Below are positions 17,835 through 25,617 of a stretch of DNA of 64,000 nucleotides, one piece after another. The DNA is taken from assembly GCF_014174355.1 (NCBI RefSeq), contig NZ_JABEQF010000006.1, positions 62,001 through 126,000 of the forward strand. The letters are read 5' to 3'. Numbering within the stretch: position 1 is the first letter of the stretch; each line of letters opens with the position of its first letter. Both the position numbers and the translations under genes were made by a program. Below the pieces are notes generated by a model. It made no database searches, was not told the origin of the DNA, and saw only the letters and a program-made list of their open reading frames with translations. This stretch comes from Gluconacetobacter azotocaptans. GTDB lineage: Bacteria > Pseudomonadota > Alphaproteobacteria > Acetobacterales > Acetobacteraceae.

Positions 17835-19355
17835 TTATTTTTCCTGATGGCAGAAGAAGATTCCGCGGCGCTCGTTGCGGGCCAGCGTGCCCTGCGGCAC
17901 CGCCAGTTCCAGCGCCGTCAGCTCGCCGGCCCGCAGGTCGGGCAGGCGCTGCACGGTGGCGAGGAAGCGCCGGGCTTCGGCGGGGTCGATCACGCCTTCG
18001 GTCAGGGTCTGGAACTTGCGGATGTAGTCCGGGCGCGTCCAGGGCGTGGCGCCCAGCGGGTGGGCGTTGGCCACCGCCAGTTCGTCGGTGATCGTCCGGC
18101 CGTCCTTGAAACGGATGGTGATGCGGCCGCCGAACGCCTTGATCGCCGGATCGTCGGAATGGTAGCGCGTGGTCCAGTCCGGGTCTTCCACCGTATGGAT
18201 CCTGCGCCACAGCCGCACCGTGTCGGCCCGTCGCGCGCGTTCGGGCAGGTACGAGCGCACATGGTGCCAGGACCCGTCCTGCAACGCCACGGCCACGATA
18301 TACATGATGGAATGGTCCAGCGTTTCGCGCGACGCCTCGGGGTCGAACTTCTGCGGGTCGTTGGCCCCGGTGCCGATCACGTAGTGGGTGTGGTGGCTGG
18401 TGTGGATGGCGATGTCGTCGACCTGGTCCCAGTCGTCCACCCGCCGGCCCAGCCGGAAAGCCAGGTCGATCAGCGCCTGGCTCTGGTACTCGGCGGAATG
18501 TTCCTTGGTGAAACTGTCCAGGATCGCGCGCTTGGGCTCGCCGGGTTCGGGCAGGGGCACCAGATAGCGCGCCTCGGGGCCGTCCAGCATCCGGGCGATG
18601 ACGCCGTCCTCGCCTTCGTAGATCGGGCTGGGGGCGCCTTCGCCCAGCATGGCACGGTCCACGGCCTCGACCGCCAGCTTGCCGGCATGGGCGGGGGCGA
18701 AGGCCTTCCACGACGAAATCTCGCCCTTGCGGCTCTGCCGGGTCGCGGTGGTGACGTGCAGCGCCTGCTGGATCGCCTGGTAGGTCACCTCGGGTTCCAG
18801 GTGCAGCAGGGTGCCGATCCCGGCGGCGACCGAGGGGCCGAGATGGGCCACATGGTCGATCTTGTGCGCGTGCAGGCAGATGGCGCGCACCAGGTCGATC
18901 TGGATTTCATAGCCGGTGGCGATGCCGCGGATCAGGTCGCGGCCCGATCGCCCGCATTGCTGCGCCACGGCCAGGATAGGGGGGATGTTGTCACCGGGGT
19001 GGGAATAGTCGGCGGCCAGGAAGGTGTCGTGGAAATCCAGTTCCCGCACCGCCGTGCCGTTGGCCCAGGCCGCCCATTCGGCATGGACGCGGATGTCGGG
19101 GCCGCAGCCGAACAGGGTGGCGCCCCCCGGCCGCGCATGGGCCAGCGCCTGGGCCCGCGCGGTGACGGCGGGGTGGCGGTTGACCGACGCGATGGCGACG
19201 GCCGCGTTGTCGATGATGCGGTTGACGATCATGTCGGCCACCGCGTCTTCGACCGCCACCGGGTCGGCGGCGATTTCGGCCATGCGCCAGGCCAGTTGCC
19301 GCGCGCGCGGCAGGCGGTCGCTTTCGGGGTGGACCTTGACCTCGCGGCGTTTCAC
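17835..19355 (-). CDS. prpD: 2-methylcitrate dehydratase
   Basis: This 506-residue MmgE/PrpD-family protein dehydrates 2-methylcitrate in the methylcitrate cycle. It is recognised by its overall pattern ([43 protein letters not shown], the [12 protein letters not shown] segment). The start is the GTG at 19355, with AGGAGG seven bases upstream; ATG starts further up in the same frame would run through the regulator gene on the other strand. It heads the prpDCB operon and is divergent from the probable regulator. No AcnD/PrpF or PrpE gene is next to it, so aconitase and acyl-CoA synthetase functions must be supplied elsewhere. Confidence 0.93.
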   Translation of the reverse strand: MKRREVKVHPESDRLPRARQLAWRMAEIAADPVAVEDAVADMIVNRIIDNAAVAIASVNRHPAVTARAQALAHARPGGATLFGCGPDIRVHAEWAAWANGTAVRELDFHDTFLAADYSHPGDNIPPILAVAQQCGRSGRDLIRGIATGYEIQIDLVRAICLHAHKIDHVAHLGPSVAAGIGTLLHLEPEVTYQAIQQALHVTTATRQSRKGEISSWKAFAPAHAGKLAVEAVDRAMLGEGAPSPIYEGEDGVIARMLDGPEARYLVPLPEPGEPKRAILDSFTKEHSAEYQSQALIDLAFRLGRRVDDWDQVDDIAIHTSHHTHYVIGTGANDPQKFDPEASRETLDHSIMYIVAVALQDGSWHHVRSYLPERARRADTVRLWRRIHTVEDPDWTTRYHSDDPAIKAFGGRITIRFKDGRTITDELAVANAHPLGATPWTRPDYIRKFQTLTEGVIDPAEARRFLATVQRLPDLRAGELTALELAVPQGTLARNERRGIFFCHQEK

Positions 19356-19472
19356 GGGCGCCTCCTGTTTTTGATTTCCTGCTTGTGAATATTGCAAGAA
19401 TCCGGCGTCGGATAAGCTGCATTCGGGCGAATAAGGGCAACAGCCCGGCCCCGCGTTGCGAAAGGTGCGAAG
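19356..19472. promoter_or_regulatory. prpDCB/regulator divergent promoter region
   Basis: This 117-base spacer between divergent genes holds an imperfect palindrome, CTTGTGAATATTGCAAG at 19382-19398, with outer arms CTTG and CAAG. It is a plausible binding site for the adjacent regulator: RamB/PrpR-type proteins elsewhere bind TTTGCAAA-like sites, and the TTGCAAG half is similar. This assignment is inference. Confidence 0.35.
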
Positions 19473-20921
19473 ATGGCGAGACCGGCGGCGAAGCTCTTTG
19501 CCGGGCACAGGATCCGGCAGTTGCGCGACCGGGACCGCATGACGCAGAGCGCGCTGGCGCGCGGGCTGGCGGTTTCGGCCAGCTACCTCAACCAGATCGA
19601 GCACGACCAGCGCCCGCTGTCGCCGAAGCTGCTGGCGCGGCTGGGCGCGTTGTTCGGCGTGCCGGCCGATTATTTCGGCGACAGCGACGAACTGCGCCAG
19701 CTTCAGGCCCTGCGCGAGATCATGGGCGACCCGCTGTTCGGGCCGGCCGGCGTGCCGGCGGCGGAATTGCAGGCCGCCGTCCGGGCCGCCCCGTCGCTGG
19801 CCGGGCAGGTGGTGCACCTCTATCGCGCCTATCTGGCGGGGCGCGAGCAGGGGACGCTGCCCACGCTCGGCCCCGGCACCCGCCCGGTGCCCGAGGCCGT
19901 GGCCCCGTACGAGGCCGTGGGCGACTGGGTGCAGGCCGAACGCAACTATTTCGACGGAATCGACCGCGCGGCCGAGGACCGCGCGCGGGCGCTGGACCTG
20001 GCCGGCCTGGGGCCGGTCGAGGCGATGATCCGCCATCTGCGCGACCGGCACGGGCTGGCGGTGCAGGACGGCGACCTGGCCGAGCACGGGGTGATGTGGC
20101 GGCTGGACCGGCGGCAGGGGCGGTTGCTGCTGGCGCGCGGGGCGCCGGCCGAAAGCCGGGCCTTCTGGATGGCGCAGGTGGTGGCGCAGGCCGAGGACGG
20201 CGCGCGCTTCGACCGGGTCATCCGTCGTTCGCCGCTGATGACGGCCGATGCGCGTGCGCTGGCGCGGGTGGGGCTGGTCAATTATTACGCCGGGGCGCTG
20301 ATGATGCCCTATGACCGCTTCCGCGCCGCCGCGCACGACAGCCGGCACGATATCGAGCGGCTGCAACACCAGTTCGGCGCCAGTTTCGAGCAGGTGTGCC
20401 ATCGGCTGAGCACGTTGCAGGGGCCGGGGCGGGAAGGGGTGCCGTTCTATTTCCTCAAGACCGACATCGCCGGGAACGTCCTCAAAAGCTCCAGCGCCAA
20501 CAGCTTCCGCCTGTCGCGCTTCGGCGGGCCGTGTCCGTTATGGAACGTGTTCCGGGCCTTCGGCATGCCGGGGCAGATCTCGGTGCAGTTATCGCGGACG
20601 ACCGACGACGCCCTGTACCTGAACGTCGCGCGCACGGTGGGCCATGCCGGCCAGTCCTATTTCGACCGGCCCCGGCTGGTGGCGGTGGTGCTGGGCTGCG
20701 CGGTGTCGGACGCGCGGGACATGGTCTACGCCACCGGCCTGGCGCTGGGCGATCCGCGCATCGCGGTGCCCATCGGCCCCGGCTGCCGGGGGTGCGACCG
20801 GGTGGACTGCCGCCACCGCGCCGTGCCGGCGATCGGCCAGCCGCTGGACGTGGGCAGCGAGGAACGCGGCGTCGTGCCCTATCGCATCGGAAGCCATCGT
20901 CCCGGGGGGCGACTCGCGTAG
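19473..20921 (+). CDS. XRE-family short-chain acyl-CoA regulator (PrpR/RamB/ScfR type)
   Basis: This 482-residue regulator has an N-terminal XRE helix-turn-helix (about residues 10-70; [19 protein letters not shown] is the recognition region), a middle ImmA/IrrE-like domain whose usual HEIGH is degenerate ([19 protein letters not shown]) and a C-terminal DUF2083 region with clustered cysteines ([15 protein letters not shown]). This architecture is that of RamB and PrpR of Actinobacteria, which sense acyl-CoA or propionate metabolism. It is divergent from prpD with 117 bases between them, so control of prpDCB is very likely. It is unrelated to the sigma-54-type PrpR of enterobacteria. Confidence 0.88.
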   Translation: MARPAAKLFAGHRIRQLRDRDRMTQSALARGLAVSASYLNQIEHDQRPLSPKLLARLGALFGVPADYFGDSDELRQLQALREIMGDPLFGPAGVPAAELQAAVRAAPSLAGQVVHLYRAYLAGREQGTLPTLGPGTRPVPEAVAPYEAVGDWVQAERNYFDGIDRAAEDRARALDLAGLGPVEAMIRHLRDRHGLAVQDGDLAEHGVMWRLDRRQGRLLLARGAPAESRAFWMAQVVAQAEDGARFDRVIRRSPLMTADARALARVGLVNYYAGALMMPYDRFRAAAHDSRHDIERLQHQFGASFEQVCHRLSTLQGPGREGVPFYFLKTDIAGNVLKSSSANSFRLSRFGGPCPLWNVFRAFGMPGQISVQLSRTTDDALYLNVARTVGHAGQSYFDRPRLVAVVLGCAVSDARDMVYATGLALGDPRIAVPIGPGCRGCDRVDCRHRAVPAIGQPLDVGSEERGVVPYRIGSHRPGGRLA

Positions 20922-20986
20922 GGCTTCCCCTGGCGCGGGATCGGGCCGATATATCCCGCCAGGACAGTCTCCCAGAGGGAAACACC

Positions 20987-21883
20987 ATGCTGAAGACGCT
21001 TACGCCCGAGATGCGCACGGTCCATACGGTCGAGGCCCTGCGGCGCATCGTGCGCGGCTGGAAGCAGGACGGGCTGACGGTGGGGCTGGTGCCCACCATG
21101 GGGGCGCTGCACGACGGGCATCTCAGCCTGGTGCGGGCGGCGCTGCGGACGATGGACCGGGTGATCGTCTCGATCTTCGTCAACCCGACGCAGTTCGACA
21201 ATCCGGCCGACCTGGGCAGCTACCCCCGGACCGGGGACGAGGACGCGCGCATGCTGGCCGAGGCCGGCACGCACCTGCTGTACGCCCCCACGGTGGACGA
21301 GATGTATCCGCCGGGCTTTGCGACCCGCATTTCGGCCGGCGGCGTGGCCGAGGGGCTGTGCGGCGCGCACCGCCCCGGCCATTTCGACGGGGTGGCGACG
21401 GTGGTCTGCAAGCTGTTCCTGCAAAGCCAGGCCGATGCCGCCTTTTTCGGCGAGAAGGATTTCCAGCAGGTCCATGTCGTGCGCCGCATGGCGACCGACC
21501 TGGATATCCCGATCCGCGTGGTGGCCTGCCCCACCCGGCGTGAGGCGGACGGGCTGGCGATGTCCTCGCGCAACCGCCGGCTGGCGGGCGCGGGCGAGCG
21601 CGACCGCGCGGGCGTGTTGCCGGCGGCGCTGACCGATGCCGCGCGCGACATCGCGGCCGGCCGCCCGGTGGGGGCGGTGCTGGCGGCCACCCGCGCGCGG
21701 CTGTTGCAGGCGGGCTTTGCCGACATCGAATATCTGGAACTGCGCCGGGACGCCGACCTGGCGCCGCTGTCGGAACAGGGGGGGCAGCCGGCGCGCCTGC
21801 TGGCGGCCGGCCGGGTGGGCACGGTCAGGCTGATCGACAACGTGCCGGTGGGCAGCCCGGGCGACCGGCCCGCTCAGGGCTGA
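20987..21883 (+). CDS. panC: Pantothenate synthetase
   Basis: This 298-residue enzyme joins pantoate and beta-alanine with ATP to make pantothenate. It has the nucleotidyl-transferase HxGH motif in [15 protein letters not shown], the [10 protein letters not shown] substrate segment, GEKDFQQ and the KMSKS-equivalent AMSSRNRRL. The ATG at 20987 follows CAGAGGGAA; a longer frame from 20396 would lie inside the regulator gene and is rejected. The 3' end overlaps the convergent Trm112-like gene by 10 bases. No panB is nearby. Confidence 0.95.
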   Translation: MLKTLTPEMRTVHTVEALRRIVRGWKQDGLTVGLVPTMGALHDGHLSLVRAALRTMDRVIVSIFVNPTQFDNPADLGSYPRTGDEDARMLAEAGTHLLYAPTVDEMYPPGFATRISAGGVAEGLCGAHRPGHFDGVATVVCKLFLQSQADAAFFGEKDFQQVHVVRRMATDLDIPIRVVACPTRREADGLAMSSRNRRLAGAGERDRAGVLPAALTDAARDIAAGRPVGAVLAATRARLLQAGFADIEYLELRRDADLAPLSEQGGQPARLLAAGRVGTVRLIDNVPVGSPGDRPAQG

Positions 21884-22080
21884 AGCGGGCGGGCCTCGTC
21901 GGGCAGCATGATGGGGATGCCGTCGCGAATCGGGAAGGCCAGGCCGGCCTGCCGGCTGATCAGTTCCCCGGCCTCGCGATCATAGATCAGCGGGCCCTTG
22001 GTGACGGGGCAGACCAGGACGGACAGCAGCCGGGGGTCGAGCGGCGGCTGCGGGGCGGGCTGTTGAGCGGTTTTGGTCAT
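21874..22080 (-). CDS. Trm112/YcaR-like small protein (UPF0434)
   Basis: This 68-residue protein has the family core [14 protein letters not shown], then [26 protein letters not shown]. Members are small zinc-ribbon-like partners of methyltransferases (Trm112) or uncharacterised YcaR proteins. Only one cysteine is present: the second position of the usual CPxCKGPL is Thr, so zinc binding is doubtful. It follows the LON-domain gene by 23 bases and is the last gene of a three-gene minus-strand operon. Its end overlaps panC by 10 bases. Confidence 0.85.
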   Translation of the reverse strand: MTKTAQQPAPQPPLDPRLLSVLVCPVTKGPLIYDREAGELISRQAGLAFPIRDGIPIMLPDEARPLQP

Positions 22081-22103
22081 CGTATCGGCTTCCCTGCGAA
22101 GGA

Positions 22104-22832
22104 TCAGGATAATGGGGGCCGGGATGCACCCTCGTCGGGTTCATGTCCAGCCAGGTCCAGAAGGGTCTGGAGGGTGCGGGCGCGATCGGCCAACGTGCCC
22201 GATTCCAGCAGCGCCTGCTTTTCGGCGGCCACGAAGGGGCAGATCATCGGCAGCGTGACCAGCAGGGCCTCGTCGTCCATCTGCTCGATCATGCTCCAGC
22301 GCGCGCCGATGCCGCGGCTGCGGCAATAGCGGCGCAGGGCCTGCATCATCCGGTCCCGGTCGTAGAGCGTCGCCTCGGCCTCGGTCAGGTCCGAGGCGAA
22401 GGACGACACATCGATCCGCGCCCGGCGATAGCCGCGATGCAGCCCGCTTTCCCGCAACAGCCGGAAGCGTGCCAGGCCGGTCAGGGTGACGGCGTAGGTG
22501 CCGTCCGACCGCTCGGTCATCGAGGTGATGCGCCCGACGCAGCCGATTCGGTACAGGTCGGGCGAGGGGCCGTCCCCGCCGTCGCCCGGGGGGTCGTCGT
22601 CCTGGTCCAGTTCGTCCTGGCGCGGCTGGATCATGCCGATCAGCCGCGTCGCGGCCAGCGCGTCCTCGACCAGCGCGACATAGCGCGGTTCGAACACGTT
22701 CAGCGGCAGCTTGCCCTGCGGCAGCAGCAGGGCCGCGCGCAGGGGGAACAATCCCAGTTCCGGCGGGATGTCCGCCAGCGTCATCTCGCGCGGGCGCGGA
22801 ATGCTGCGGGGGATGTCGTCGTCCCCCGTCAC
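22104..22832 (-). CDS. LON peptidase substrate-binding domain protein
   Basis: This roughly 242-residue protein consists of an isolated Lon N-terminal (substrate-binding) domain: [34 protein letters not shown], then IGCVGRITS and a helical C-terminus. It lacks the AAA+ and protease parts, so it is not a protease; such proteins are common and poorly understood. The start is uncertain. I give the GTG at 22832 (MTGDDDIPR); the ATG at 22784 ([11 protein letters not shown]) is also possible. A longer frame from 22916 overlaps the thioredoxin gene. It lies between thioredoxin and Trm112-like genes. Confidence 0.8.
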   Translation of the reverse strand: MTGDDDIPRSIPRPREMTLADIPPELGLFPLRAALLLPQGKLPLNVFEPRYVALVEDALAATRLIGMIQPRQDELDQDDDPPGDGGDGPSPDLYRIGCVGRITSMTERSDGTYAVTLTGLARFRLLRESGLHRGYRRARIDVSSFASDLTEAEATLYDRDRMMQALRRYCRSRGIGARWSMIEQMDDEALLVTLPMICPFVAAEKQALLESGTLADRARTLQTLLDLAGHEPDEGASRPPLS

Positions 22833-22857
22833 CGGCGGCGCGCCGTCCGCGACCGGG

Positions 22858-23856
22858 TCACGAGAACAGCAGGGCCGACATGCGCCTGCGCGCCTGCAGG
22901 GTTGCGGGGTCGGCATGCCCCCACGATTCGAACAGGCGGATCAGCTGCAGGCGGGCGGCGTCGTCGTTCCAGGCCCGGTCCTGCCGCATGATGGACAGCA
23001 GTTCGTCGGCGGCCTCCTGCCGCTTGCCTGCCGCATTCAGCGCAGCGGCCAGTTCGTAGCGCGCCGCATGGTCGGCGGGGTTGGCCGCCAGGCGCTGCTG
23101 CAGGGTCTCGGCCTCCTCGGCGGCCTTGCGGCCCTCGCGCTTCAGCTCCAGCGCGGCGCGCGCGCCGGTGATCTCGGCATGGTCGGCGATCTTGGCCGGC
23201 ACGTCGGCCAGCGCGGCCTCGGCCGCTTCCTCGTCGCTCATCAGGATCAGGGCGCGCACCAGCCCGCCCCAGGCGGCGGGGTTTTCGGGCTCGATCTCGA
23301 TGGTCTGGGAATACAGGCCGGCGGCCTCCTCGGCGCTGCCGTTCTCCATCGCCGCGCCGGCGGCGGCGATCAGGTCGGCGGCCGGCATCGTGCCGCCCCC
23401 GGCCGAGGCCAGCAGGCCCTCGACGAATCGCTTGATCTCGCTCTCGGGCAGGGCGCCCTGGAACAGGTCGAGGATCTGCCCCTGCCAGAACGCCGCCACC
23501 AGCGGAATCGACTGCAACGGCAGTCCCACCTGGGTCAGCTGCTGGGCCAGGGCACGGTTGGCGTCGATATCGATCTTCACCAGCCGCACGCGGCCGCCGG
23601 CGGCCCGGACGATCTTTTCCAGAACCGGGGTCAGCTGGCGGCACGGGCCGCACCAGCTGGCCCAGAAATCGACCAGGATCGGCACCGTGCGGCTGGCCTC
23701 CAGCACCTCCTGCATGAAGGTGTCCTGGCTGCCGTCGACGATCAGGCCCGCCTCCGTGGCCCCGGCACCCGGGGCGGAGGTTGAAACGCCCGCTTCGTCC
23801 ACCAATCCGTTGGCGGGGCGCTGTCCCGCGCGGGGCTGACCGATGATGTAATCCAT
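22858..23856 (-). CDS. Thioredoxin-TPR protein (CnoX/YbbN-like)
   Basis: This 332-residue protein has an N-terminal thioredoxin domain with WASWCGPC (Cys69, Cys72) and a C-terminal tetratricopeptide-type helical region (AAGAAMENGSAEEAAGLYSQ, NPADHAARYELAAALNAAGK). The architecture matches CnoX (YbbN), a holdase that protects clients from oxidation and hands them to chaperonins. Unlike the E. coli protein, both redox cysteines are present, as in Caulobacter-type CnoX, so redox activity is likely. It is the first gene of the operon with the LON-domain and Trm112-like genes. The ATG at 23856 is the natural start. Confidence 0.9.
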   Translation of the reverse strand: MDYIIGQPRAGQRPANGLVDEAGVSTSAPGAGATEAGLIVDGSQDTFMQEVLEASRTVPILVDFWASWCGPCRQLTPVLEKIVRAAGGRVRLVKIDIDANRALAQQLTQVGLPLQSIPLVAAFWQGQILDLFQGALPESEIKRFVEGLLASAGGGTMPAADLIAAAGAAMENGSAEEAAGLYSQTIEIEPENPAAWGGLVRALILMSDEEAAEAALADVPAKIADHAEITGARAALELKREGRKAAEEAETLQQRLAANPADHAARYELAAALNAAGKRQEAADELLSIMRQDRAWNDDAARLQLIRLFESWGHADPATLQARRRMSALLFS

Positions 23857-23953
23857 AGAACCCGATCCTGCTTGCCTGTGTCGTTCCCCGCCGCCGGTGA
23901 GCGACCGCGCGGCGGGGAGGGGCGCCGGGCCACGGCGCCATGGATAATCCAAG

Positions 23954-23970
23954 GGATAACATTGTTATCC
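23954..23970. promoter_or_regulatory. Perfect palindrome between thioredoxin gene and tRNA-Gly
   Basis: GGATAAC and GTTATCC flank ATT, giving perfect seven-base arms. It lies in the 228-base spacer upstream of both the minus-strand thioredoxin operon and the plus-strand tRNA, so it may be an operator. The same half-site (GGGATAAC, GTTATCC) appears just upstream. Confidence 0.35.
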
Positions 23971-24084
23971 GCGCGGTGTCCGACAAGCCACTCCCCCGCC
24001 TCGCCAAAAAAAGCACGGCGGACGTTTTTCCCCCCTTGCCAGGTCCTGCGCTATCCCCTAAACCCCCGTTCACCGACACGGTGA

Positions 24085-24159
24085 GCGGGCGTAGCTCAGG
24101 GGTAGAGCACAACCTTGCCAAGGTTGGGGTCGTGGGTTCGAATCCCATCGCCCGCTCCA
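24085..24159 (+). tRNA. tRNA-Gly (anticodon GCC)
   Basis: The 75-base sequence folds as a complete cloverleaf. The acceptor stem GCGGGCG pairs with CGCCCGC, the D-arm contains AGCTCAGGGGTAGAGC, the anticodon loop is TTGCCAA within the AACC/GGTT stem, and the T-arm is GTGGGTTCGAATCCCAT. The discriminator is T and CCA is encoded. Decayed integrase DNA begins about 110 bases downstream, so this tRNA was probably the integration target of a past element. Confidence 0.97.
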
Positions 24160-24272
24160 AGAAAACGGCAGTTTTCTGCGGAAATTAACCGCTCCCGTCT
24201 CGGTCTTATTGGACAAAAATGGACAGAACGGCACGTGAACATTCCAAGCGGATTGGGCACAGGCTGGGCAAG

Positions 24273-24554
24273 CTATGTCAGGCGCTTGATGGCTTCGGCC
24301 ATGTGGTCTGCGCTGACTGCTGCATACCGCTGCACCATTGCAGGGCTGCTCCATCCCCCTAGCCGCATCAGCGTTACCAGATCGCATCCAGTCATCACCA
24401 TCCACGAGGCCCAGTGGTGACGCCAGGAATGAGGGCTGAAGTCCACGATCCCAGCCCGCCGGCAGGCCGTCTGGTGCGCCTTGGTGATCGGATTGCCTCC
24501 TTCCTTCTTCTCGCCCGTGTCGGTATATGGCTTCCCGGCCGGATCCCAGTCCGT
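24273..24554 (-). pseudogene. Tyrosine recombinase (phage-type integrase), C-terminal fragment
   Basis: About 94 codons remain of a site-specific integrase. They cover the catalytic end: HSWRHHWAS (box II HxxR), GGWSSPAMVQRYA with the nucleophilic tyrosine, and a final MAEAIKRLT tail before TAG at 24275-24273. The frame is closed upstream by a TAG at 24557-24555, so the N-terminal DNA-binding and core parts are missing. It sits just past tRNA-Gly, the usual place of an integrase after integration of an island or prophage, which supports a relic of such an element. It cannot make an active enzyme. Confidence 0.8.
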
Positions 24555-24589
24555 CTATTACGTCGGCCCCGGCGCGGACCTTGATACCG

Positions 24590-24739
24590 CACAGCGGGCT
24601 CGTATTGACGGACGGCGCATGCTGGCTGGCGCGAAATGGAGCGGCGTGGCTGATCTACGTTATCGCCAGCGTGCGGCACCGTCCGCTCATCCGGGCCGAG
24701 GAGCAGGAGTTCTGGACGCTCCAGGTCGATCTGAAGAAA
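24590..24739 (+). pseudogene. DUF6876-like fragment
   Basis: About 50 codons (SGLVLTDG, then AAWLIYVIAS and EEQEFWTLQVDLKK) resemble the conserved middle of small DUF6876 proteins, which are frequent on plasmids and integrative elements. Both ends are missing: the 5' side joins the integrase remnant and the 3' side meets the IS256-type DNA. Identity rests on a remembered pattern and needs a profile search. Confidence 0.45.
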
Positions 24740-24745
24740 TCTTGT

Positions 24746-25036
24746 GGGTCGTGTCCGTCAACGTGGTGGAAAAAGCGTTGTAGCTGAAGTGGCTGTGGAT
24801 CATGCGGCTTCGGTTGCGATCTGCGGTGGCTGGACGTCGATGGCGGGTGCCATGAGCTCAGCCATGGGTTCGGTCTGCATGTAACGGTTCTGGGTCTGCC
24901 ATTCGTCATTGACCTCCAGCAGGACGGCGCCGATCAGGCGGATAATGGCGCCCTCGTTGGGGAAGATGCCCACCACATCGGCGCGACGCTTCACGTCCTT
25001 GTTCAGCCGTTCGAGTGAATTGGTGCTATGGATCCG
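24746..25036 (-). mobile_element. IS256-family insertion sequence remnant (transposase C-terminus)
   Basis: The minus strand encodes about 79 codons ending at 24800 that match the C-terminal part of IS256-family (mutator type) transposases: IHSTNSLERLNKDVKRR, then VVGIFPNEGAIIRLIGAVL and NDEWQ. The catalytic DDE residues lie further upstream in such proteins and are absent, so the remnant is inactive. The apparent Met start at 25063 lies in the neighbouring aldo/keto reductase fragment and is an artefact of the junction at about 25030-25040. The outer end probably lies near GGGTCGTGTCCGTCAAC at about 24746; no second inverted repeat is visible. Confidence 0.75.
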
Positions 25037-25148
25037 TGAGATCGGTCGAGCCGACCTTGGCAAATGCGCCGGTCCCGCCGAACGTCATCGTACCCAATGT
25101 CAGGACCGATACTTTCAGCTCCGAACGTCCCAATGGTCGATCATCCAT
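25037..25148 (-). pseudogene. Aldo/keto reductase, N-terminal fragment
   Basis: The ATG at 25148 opens about 36 codons: MDDRPLGRSELKVSVLTLG, then MTFGGTGAFAKVGSTDL, the start of a typical aldo/keto reductase barrel. Reading stops where IS256-type sequence begins, at about 25036. The gene was truncated by the insertion or by a later deletion between elements. The catalytic Asp, Tyr, Lys and His are not reached, so no activity is expected. Confidence 0.7.
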
Positions 25149-25182
25149 GGTTTCCGTTCCGTGGTCGTGTTGAATGTGGTGA

Positions 25183-25249
25183 AGGAAGGCTGGCCTCTGC
25201 CCGGGTCCGGCGACGGGGGCGCCGGCCCGGGCAGAGGGCGTGCCTTCCT
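25183..25249 (-). terminator. Long GC-rich hairpin, likely terminator or repeat element
   Basis: AGGAAGGC (25183-25190), CCTCTGCCCGGG (25194-25205) and CCGGCG (25207-25212) pair in order with CGCCGG (25220-25225), CCCGGGCAGAGG (25226-25237) and GCCTTCCT (25242-25249), leaving a seven-base loop. It lies eight bases past the stop of the monooxygenase gene on the minus strand and probably terminates that operon. The CGGGCAGAG core also occurs at the right end of the 15353-15470 element. Confidence 0.6.
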
Positions 25250-25256
25250 GAAACGA

Positions 25257-25568
25257 TCAGCGGTCGTACGTGCTGACCATATCGAAGAATTTCATTTCGG
25301 CCGGCTGGGCCAGAAGCTCCGGCTGGCGCTTGAACCATTCCTGCTGGTACGGCAGCGCCATATGCCGGTCGAGGTCCGCCCGCGCGACCCAGTTTTCATA
25401 GAACATGAAGACCAGCGGGTCATCCTTGCTGACCTGGAGCTGGTATTCGAGGCAGCCCGGCTCGCTGCGGGATTTGTCGATGAAGGTGCTGAGCAGGGCC
25501 AGGAGTTCGCCGCGCGTTTCGGGCTTGGCACGGAGGGTCGCGGTCAGGGTGCAGCCTGGAGCAGTCAT
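25257..25568 (-). CDS. Antibiotic biosynthesis monooxygenase (ABM) domain protein, YgiN-like
   Basis: This 103-residue ferredoxin-fold protein has the ABM domain pattern (TATLRAKPETRGELLALL, SRSEPGCLEYQL, FMFYENWVARADLDRHM). YgiN and relatives act as quinol monooxygenases, while others only bind small aromatic or sugar compounds; some (RhaM-like) are sugar mutarotases. The start is the ATG at 25568 behind AAGGAAA; the longer frame runs into the next gene. It is the last gene of the DeoR-kinase-binding protein operon, 49 bases after the binding protein, so a sugar-related role (for example mutarotase) is worth considering. Confidence 0.8.
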   Translation of the reverse strand: MTAPGCTLTATLRAKPETRGELLALLSTFIDKSRSEPGCLEYQLQVSKDDPLVFMFYENWVARADLDRHMALPYQQEWFKRQPELLAQPAEMKFFDMVSTYDR

Positions 25569-25617
25569 GGTGAGTTTCCTTGTTCTTGTTGGTCTGTTGC
25601 GGAAACGACAAGATCGG

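Noticed and set aside
19356-20402. Longer start for prpD giving 855 residues
   Set aside because: The added part is antisense to the regulator gene; GTG at 19355 has AGGAGG and the correct length.
20396-20986. Regulator-to-panC fusion frame
   Set aside because: The extra region is a shadow frame of the regulator; panC motifs begin right after the ATG at 20987.
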